Source: Bondarzewia mesenterica
Taxonomy: Eukaryota > Basidiomycota > Agaricomycetes > Russulales > Bondarzewiaceae
NCBI GenBank assembly: GCA_004802705.1
Contig: SGPL01000674.1
Location: forward strand, 1 to 12,692
Direction of reading: 5' to 3'
Length of the DNA stretch: 12,692 nt
A program made the translations under genes and the position numbers. Numbering within the stretch: the first letter of the stretch is position 1; every line of letters starts with the position of its first letter. This document shows positions 8,145 to 12,692 of this stretch, piece after piece. The notes beneath the pieces are model-generated. The model made no database searches. It was not told where the DNA came from and saw nothing but the letters and a program-made list of their open reading frames with translations.

Positions 8145-8188
8145 GTCAGTCATAAATACGGTAATCATCAATTGAATCAGTAGTTCTC

Positions 8189-8213
8189 CAACAGAAACTG
8201 GACAAAAAAAAGG
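8189..8213 (-). other. 3'-flank element shared with the second paralogue, copy B
   Basis: CAACAGAAACTGGACAAAAA on the plus strand matches CAACAGAAACGGGATAAAAA at 10001-10020. In transcript sense it is a T-run followed by CAGTTTCTGTTGG, just downstream of the stop of the gene at 8231. With GTGAGT at 8229-8234 it could act as the 3' splice site of a very short (37 nt) last intron, but the paralogue lacks the AG, so a shared 3' UTR element is more likely. Confidence 0.4.
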
Positions 8214-8230
8214 CATGAAACCGCGCGCAC

Positions 8231-9424
8231 TCACGCGCTGGCCCCCACCATCCGTGACATCTCCCTCACCGTTCGTTCCCTGCTTCCCTTCCTCCTCTCC
8301 TCCCTCTCTCCCTCCTCCCCCATCCTCCTTTTCAATCTCTCCATCCTTGCACTCACACTCGCACCCTCCTCCCACTTATACGCAGCCGTCCTCCCCTGCC
8401 TCATTGCCCTCCTTCCTCCATCCACTTCCCTCTCCCTCTTCTCATTCCCCCTCGCATCCTCCTCCCCAGTCCGACATTGGTTAGCAAATTGGAGACACAT
8501 GTACGCCACCGACTTGCCCCCTGCGATTTTGATCTTTGGGATGGCCTGCTTGTCTGGTTCTGGCATGGCGAGATCGAAGAACACGGGGACGGGGACGGAC
8601 GCCGGGTTGGGGGCGTGGATGAGGACGGCTTGGCGTCCAGGTGTGGGAGGGCGGGGCGGGCAATATGAAGAAGGGCCAGGGGTGGGAGGACGAGGCGGGT
8701 AGGATGAACGTCCAGATGTAGGAGGCCGCTGCGTTTCTGTCCCTAGAGTAGGCGGCCGATCCCTAGTATGCACCGACGCCGCCTCCACACCAAACTGGGG
8801 CGGCGACGACACCGCGCGAGGTTTGGGCTCCTCGATCCTCACTCTCGCCTTTGACTTGTTGACCGAAAAGGGGACGGGCGCAGGCGGCGACGCGAGCCGT
8901 TTTCGAATCGACGATCGCCGTTCCTCCGCGCTCGGTTTCATATAGGCCACAAACGCGACGCGATGACCTGTCTTCTTCCTCCTTTCCGGCCCCGAGCCCT
9001 TTGTCATCGTCGTCTGTGTGTCGGAGATGTGCAGGTTTGTCAGATGGTCTATGAGGTCGTGTTGTGTGCCGCTGTGTGCTGTCAGCAGGACCGAAGACGA
9101 GGGTTGAGCGACCATGGGTAGGGACGGAGGAAGGTGGAGCGATGGGATGTCCTCGTTGAGGACGATGCCTGCATTGTAACCGTTGGACCGTGGGGACTCG
9201 GACGCGGCGCCCATCTCGCAGTCCCTACTAAGCTCGTAAGAGCCCTGCAGCATGCTATACGTGGGGATACCATAGTTGTATACGAGACCCTACCACAAAA
9301 GAATCGATCGAATCAGCCCATGAAAAGCTCGACAGTCACCGCAAGGACGCACCTGCGTCTCGTAGTAGTTGGGATAGTGAGCCGCAGAAGCAGCAGTTTC
9401 CAAAGGCATTTGGATCATGTTCAT
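8231..9424 (-). CDS. Unrecognised Pro/Ser-rich basic protein, paralogue B
   Basis: Exon 1 is 9353-9424 (24 codons, phase 0), intron 9290-9352 (63 nt, GTGCGT...TAG), exon 2 8231-9289; about 376 residues. I do not recognise a named family. Starting MNMIQ, the protein has a low-complexity N-terminal half, a segment HDLIDHLTNLHISDTQTT, a basic stretch near GPERRKKTGHRVAF, a proline-rich repeat of the type RPPT(S/P)G (residues about 202-243, nt 8636-8758), then the motif PKIKIAGGKSVAYM...QFANQC (residues 275-296), and a strongly charged, Arg/Glu-rich C-terminal helix (RMERLKRRMGEEGEREERRK). No signal peptide or membrane segment is seen, so an intracellular, perhaps nucleic-acid or protein-binding role is possible but unproven. 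Its diverged paralogue is at 10212-11622, sharing the start, intron place, ANQC motif and charged tail. A CCAAT and CACGTG module lies 113-141 nt upstream. Confidence 0.8.
8636..8758 (-). repeat. Proline-rich coding repeat in paralogue B
   Basis: Four related units read RPPTLG, RPPTSGRSS, RPPTPGPSS and RPPTPGRQ, separated by YPP or YCPP. The nucleotide units (for example GGGGTGGGAGG-type blocks near 8642 and 8681) are direct repeats too, so the array probably grew by slippage or unequal exchange. PPxP-type repeats often bind SH3 or WW domains; this is inference only. Confidence 0.65.
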
Positions 9425-9536
9425 TTTGAATTTTGACGATGAGCAGCGAACAAGGATGAGAAGCAGTATTCCGATGACGGTAAGGGGCAACGAATAGTCC
9501 AAGTCGGTGGGGGGGTTTATGACACCGGCAGTGTGG

Positions 9537-9565
9537 AGGCCAATGCGAGAGATACACACGTGATG
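9537..9565 (-). promoter_or_regulatory. CCAAT plus CACGTG promoter module of paralogue B
   Basis: The plus strand shows AGGCCAATGCGA (CCAAT at 9540-9544) and then CACGTGATG (E-box CACGTG at 9557-9562), 113-141 nt before the ATG. The same arrangement stands before paralogue C at 11732-11762. CCAAT is bound by the Hap (NF-Y) complex and CACGTG by bHLH factors such as Cbf1/Pho4-type proteins in fungi; which ones act here is not known. Confidence 0.65.
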
Positions 9566-10000
9566 GAGGTGGCCACAACGCTCATAAAGGGCATTATGAC
9601 ATTATAGCGATTGTCAGGAGAGGTGGCCCAAGAACGTAAGCCGTGTCGAGGGAGGCATGAGGCAATGGACACTGGACAATAGACGAGTCGCCACCGACTC
9701 TTAATGCGGCAAGTGAAGAGGAAGCATCGGCAGGCGCCGAGTCGGTACGGCCAATCAGGTCGCAGAGGGCCACTTACCGCCGGCCAGTAATCATCCAGTC
9801 GATCAATTGGATTCTATTTTGAAGCGGTCGGAACCTTATTGCCGTCACCCTACCGCCTGCGTAGTGGCCCTTTAGTATCTCCCCAGGGCCCAGATGGACG
9901 ATGCAATTTCAGAGCAGCAACATCCTCCGCCCCACAAGACCGGGGCACTATGCTGTGAGGAAACACGTCATTATTGAACTAGCACGATAGAGAAAATCCC

Positions 10001-10023
10001 CAACAGAAACGGGATAAAAAAAG
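10001..10023 (-). other. 3'-flank element shared with paralogue B, copy C
   Basis: CAACAGAAACGGGATAAAAA matches 8189-8208 with two changes. Here it lies about 190 nt beyond the stop codon, against about 20-40 nt in paralogue B; a GTACGT right after the stop (10205-10210) might open a 3' UTR intron that would explain the difference. Confidence 0.4.
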
Positions 10024-10211
10024 GAAATAAAGATAAGGAGAAAACAAAAAACATGCGAGAGCGCAAAAATTCGAAAGCGATAGTACGACAGCGAAAACAG
10101 ATAGCAGCAAAGCAAAGTCTGTCCCAGAATAATACACTGATATTGAAACCCTAAACCACGATAGCTTGAGCCGTGAAAAAAAAAAAGGCGAGCCAAACAC
10201 AAATACGTACC

Positions 10212-11622
10212 TCATCCGCGCTCAGGCACTTCCCCTTTCATTTCTTTCGCCTCCTTCGCCCGGCGGTCCGCATTCTCCTTCATTTTTCTCCTCTTCTCCG
10301 CCATCGTCCTCCCCACCTTCTTTTTCTCCTGCGGGACCAGCTCTGAATCCGTCACCGACTCGACCTTCACCGCATTCCCCTCGACTTTGACCAGCGTCGT
10401 GACACGGACACTCCCCGCCACCACCGCCTCTGGTCGTGCGCGGGCATACGGACTCGCACCCACAGACGGCCTCTCACGCCTGATCACACTCGCACCACCT
10501 CTCTCCTTCCGCGCGCGCAAAAATTCCCGAAGCTGCCTCGGCTGCTCATCATCTGTCGCTTCCGAATCAGACGGCGGACCCGTCACCGCCCGTCGCTCAT
10601 CCACCTTGTCCTCCTCGTTCTCATCGCAACCTTCCGCCTTGGTACTGCATTGGTTGGCCAGTCTGAGACCCAACCACGCGAGTGAATTCCCCCCCCGGAA
10701 TCTTCAACTTGGGGCCCAACGTCGGTATAGACTTCACGGGAGCATCGGGTGTAGGTGCAGTGGGATGGGAGCGTGCGGGTTTGGGCTTAGGTTTGGGCGT
10801 GGACGACGACGACGACGACGCCATGAGAGCTGTGGGAAGTAAAAACGCGGGGTCCTCTGGGTCTGCCACCTTGGCGCGGCGTTTTCGAACAACACCCGAT
10901 GTGATTCCGNCGTGCTTCTTCGTCTCTGCACCGAGGTNTCTTACGAGGGGGAGCGGGGTGGAGCGGTTTTGATGTTTCTTGCTACGTTGAGGGCCACACG
11001 ACGAGGTCGTGGTGGTCTGGGCTTCAGATGAGATTTTCGGCTGCGAGAGATGCANTCGNCCCATCGCACGGACGAGGCTGAACTCGATCAGCTCCTTCTC
11101 GAGGTCNAANGGGGCCTCNCTCGGTGTCGCTTGAGGTTCGATGGGCAAGACAATAGAGGGAGGTAGTAGTGGTGTGGCGTCGGGGACAACGACGGCGGGA
11201 GTGGGCGNGGCGACGAAAGTTGTCCGTGTGGGGNNCAGACTCTCCGGTGTGGCGTCGGGCTCAAAGGCCAGGGTCGGAAGCGGGGTGGCATCGGCCTCTT
11301 CCAGAGGGNAAGCCGGAAGCATGACAATGTCCCCGTCGACTGTAATGGGGTCGACAAAAGCNTTGGGGTGGGGAAGGCTTAGNGGTGCCGGGTCGTAGTC
11401 CATCTCGACATCGACACTGTCGAGGGTACGTGTCGAGGTACTGGCGATGGAGGACNACGCGNCATCGCGACCGCACACAGCGTAGNNCTATGCCACAAAT
11501 GTNAATGACAAGGTCANGANGGTGGNTGCGATTTGACTTGCCTGGTAGAGTCCAGCGCTGTGGCATAACCAATCGTAGTCCCAGGCGGTANCANCATCGT
11601 ACGTNGACTGGAACGNGTTCAT
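10212..11622 (-). CDS. Unrecognised Pro/Ser-rich basic protein, paralogue C, one frameshift
   Basis: Exon 1 is 11542-11622 (27 codons, phase 0), intron 11488-11541 (54 nt), exon 2 10212-11487; about 451 residues if one base is discounted in a run of eight C at 10689-10696. The intron begins GC (AG/GCAAGT) rather than GT, and ends TAG. The start aligns with paralogue B (MN.FQ against MNMIQ) and the first intron is in the same place and phase. The N-terminal half (N calls obscure several residues) is acidic, with VDPITVDGDIVMLPA; the middle has ELIEFSLVRAM and EAQTTTTSS, similar to B's DLIDHL...DTQTT; then a poly-Ser tract and KPKPKP (10790-10820). The motif PKLKIPGGNSLAWLG...LANQC follows, formed only across the frameshift, and the C-terminus is Lys/Arg/Glu-rich (MAEKRRKMKENADRRAKEAK). 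Function unknown, family not recognised. Confidence 0.75.
10689..10696 (-). other. Frameshift in a C8 run of paralogue C
   Basis: With eight C (eight G in coding sense) the frame reads IPGGEFTRVVG and stops at 10621. With seven it reads IPGGNSLAWLGLRLANQC, which matches IAGGKSVAYMCLQFANQC of paralogue B, and stays open to 10212. Given the long homopolymer and nearby N calls, a base-calling error is likely. Confidence 0.8.
10802..10820 (-). repeat. GAC trinucleotide repeat coding poly-Ser
   Basis: Six GAC units on the plus strand give TCG/GTC on the coding strand, read as the SSSSSS of ALMASSSSSSTPKP in paralogue C. The same triplet (as CGT) forms the microsatellite before the Spa2-like start. 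Confidence 0.6.
11488..11541 (-). other. GC-AG intron of paralogue C
   Basis: The exon ends CTACCAG and the intron starts GCAAGT, the consensus of the GC class of U2 introns, and ends GGCATAG. The homologous intron of paralogue B (9290-9352) has an ordinary GTGCGT donor. Both are phase 0 after a Gln codon. N calls just beyond the acceptor (11486-11487) leave the first exon-2 codon undefined. Confidence 0.7.
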
Positions 11623-11714
11623 AATGGTGTCGGTGTNGATGAGAGNNTGATNAGTGGTGTTGGTGTTGNNNAGAGNGGCGTTGGGATGACGGTGGCGCAC
11701 AGACAGGACCGACA

Positions 11715-11762
11715 TTTTATAGGCCGACAANAGGCCAATGCGAAGGATACTCCCACGTGATG
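11715..11762 (-). promoter_or_regulatory. TATA, CCAAT and CACGTG promoter module of paralogue C
   Basis: TATAAAA on the minus strand at 11715-11721 lies 93 nt before the ATG. CCAAT is at 11735-11739 and CACGTG at 11754-11759, on the plus strand AGGCCAATGCGAAGGATAC then CCCACGTGATG. The block 11732-11762 lies 110-140 nt before the ATG, almost the same distance as in paralogue B, where TTTAT (9516-9520) stands at the TATA position. Confidence 0.7.
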
Positions 11763-12692
11763 AATATTTTGGACGAATGTCNAGCAGTACCGCCNTGATG
11801 CTCAATAAGGNAANATTAGAGNTGGGACCCTAAAANAAACGAGGAGAAGTTCGGTATGNTGATCAGTAGAAGCGCACCATGGAAGGNGGCTGACCTGAAA
11901 GGCNGAGAGGACTCCAGGAANCTGGCAGTACGGCGCCGCGTAGAACCATGGGACCGGGTCCTGCGAGTACCTCAAAAACCAGACGATAAGGAGATGGCGG
12001 CGGCAAGCGCGTTGATTGACATGGTTCTCTCGTCGGTCTTGTTNATTNTTTGCAATCAGNTNTNGACGATTGTTGTCGACCGAGCCCCGAAAACAGACAA
12101 TAGGGATGGCTGAGACTCNTCAAGGCATGTCTTGCCAGGCGGAGCATCAAGCANNGGCATTCAATTTCAAACTCCGATAAATACCAAGTTCGTCTANCGA
12201 ATGGCAACAACGTAACTTGAACCTCNAGTTCATNTCNACAATCCGTTCTAATTCAAACAAGTCCGAGNCGACCCTTTCGTCCGGTCATCNTGACGTNACN
12301 TACTTACAGGATACGGCTTAGCGCGTCCGGGCCNAGCACNCTTCCCATNCCGACTTGAAATATACTTCCGAATATGATGTCGNCGGANGCAGAATTNGTA
12401 AGTAGGTGNNGCGCGAAAATGATGGCTGTTAATCACANNNATGACTNGGACAAACGGCTCCCTGCACNACGGGACACNTTCACACGTACGNTNCTGTCTT
12501 CTCACAGGCCCCAAGCGATACACTGACTCNTCACNTCCCCTTTCATCCGTTGGCGTATCAGNATTTNCCTATCCCTCCATTCTCCTGNTCCGNTTNTTGA
12601 TATTCATGGCCGATGGACNTTGNGCNANNNTGNGGNNNNGNGATNNNNCNANGATCNTCNNCCTNCCGTGCCNCNATGCNNNGNNNCNNCNT
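11763..12692. other. Low-quality right end without a recognisable gene
   Basis: N calls occur every 10-40 bases and become dominant after about 12600. Short open frames on both strands contain many unknown residues and show no family signature. I see no gene, repeat or RNA here that I can support, and reading frames cannot be trusted. Confidence 0.7.

Larger units (their letters stand above)
9425..10211. other. Intergenic region between the two paralogues
   Basis: No coding region is supported. It holds the promoter module of paralogue B (9537-9565), a further CCAAT (GGCCAATCAGG, near 9748-9758) and, near 10001, the 3'-flank element of paralogue C. A-rich runs at 10015-10055 and 10176-10188 would be T-runs in the transcript of paralogue C. 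Confidence 0.6.

Noticed and set aside
8198..8234. Terminal intron of paralogue B (GTGAGT...CAG)
   Set aside because: At 37 nt it is shorter than the other introns in the window, and the paralogue lacks the AG; kept only as a remark.
8215..8484. Plus-strand Ser/Pro-rich open frame of 89 codons
   Set aside because: Antisense shadow of the Arg/Glu-rich C-terminal helix of paralogue B; low complexity.
11763..12692. Small open frames at the right end
   Set aside because: Too many N calls to trust any frame; no recognisable residues.
1..12692. tRNA, rRNA, CRISPR or complete transposon
   Set aside because: No T-arm/anticodon arrangement, no regular repeat-spacer array and no transposase or reverse transcriptase motifs were found on either strand by reading.

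Overview
The window looks like a piece of a basidiomycete (probably Agaricomycete) nuclear genome. Introns are short (50 to 71 nt) with GT..AG borders, intergenic distances are small, and three protein types that are common in such fungi can be read: a secreted double-psi beta-barrel (barwin/expansin-like) protein in two copies, an AIM9-like mitochondrial phosphotransferase, and a Spa2-like protein with two Spa2 homology domains (SHD). All supported genes lie on the minus strand. From about 10.9 kb the sequence carries N calls that become dense towards 12.69 kb, so the right end is low-quality sequence, probably a read or contig end.

Layout from left to right. 1-560: AT/GC mosaic without a gene, holding a cluster of four degenerate 16-17 nt repeats, a 13-bp inverted repeat and an AT-rich insertion inside a second copy of the Spa2-like gene's upstream region. 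893-1734: short Spa2-like gene with two exons, apparently truncated after its two SHDs; its upstream region (1763-1963) is repeated on the other side of the gene (279-303 plus 564-724). 2211-6158: a head-to-tail tandem duplication of about 2 kb, each unit holding one five-exon secreted DPBB gene (2571-3224 and 4721-5336), its TATA box and a conserved far-upstream block. 6200-8047: AIM9-like gene, two exons, interrupted by one +1 frameshift in a run of four C. 8231-9424 and 10212-11622: two diverged paralogues of an unrecognised, proline/serine-rich and basic protein that share the first-intron position and phase, a C-terminal motif ending in ANQC, and a promoter module (CCAAT plus CACGTG) at the same distance from the start codon. 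The second paralogue carries one extra base in a run of eight C.

The genes do not form an obvious pathway. The common theme is duplication: three separate duplications (Spa2-like flank, DPBB unit, unknown paralogue pair) sit side by side in 12.7 kb. The two frameshifts are both single extra bases in C/G runs and could be sequencing errors. I see no CRISPR, tRNA, rRNA or complete transposon. The most novel item is the unknown paralogue pair with its shared promoter module.
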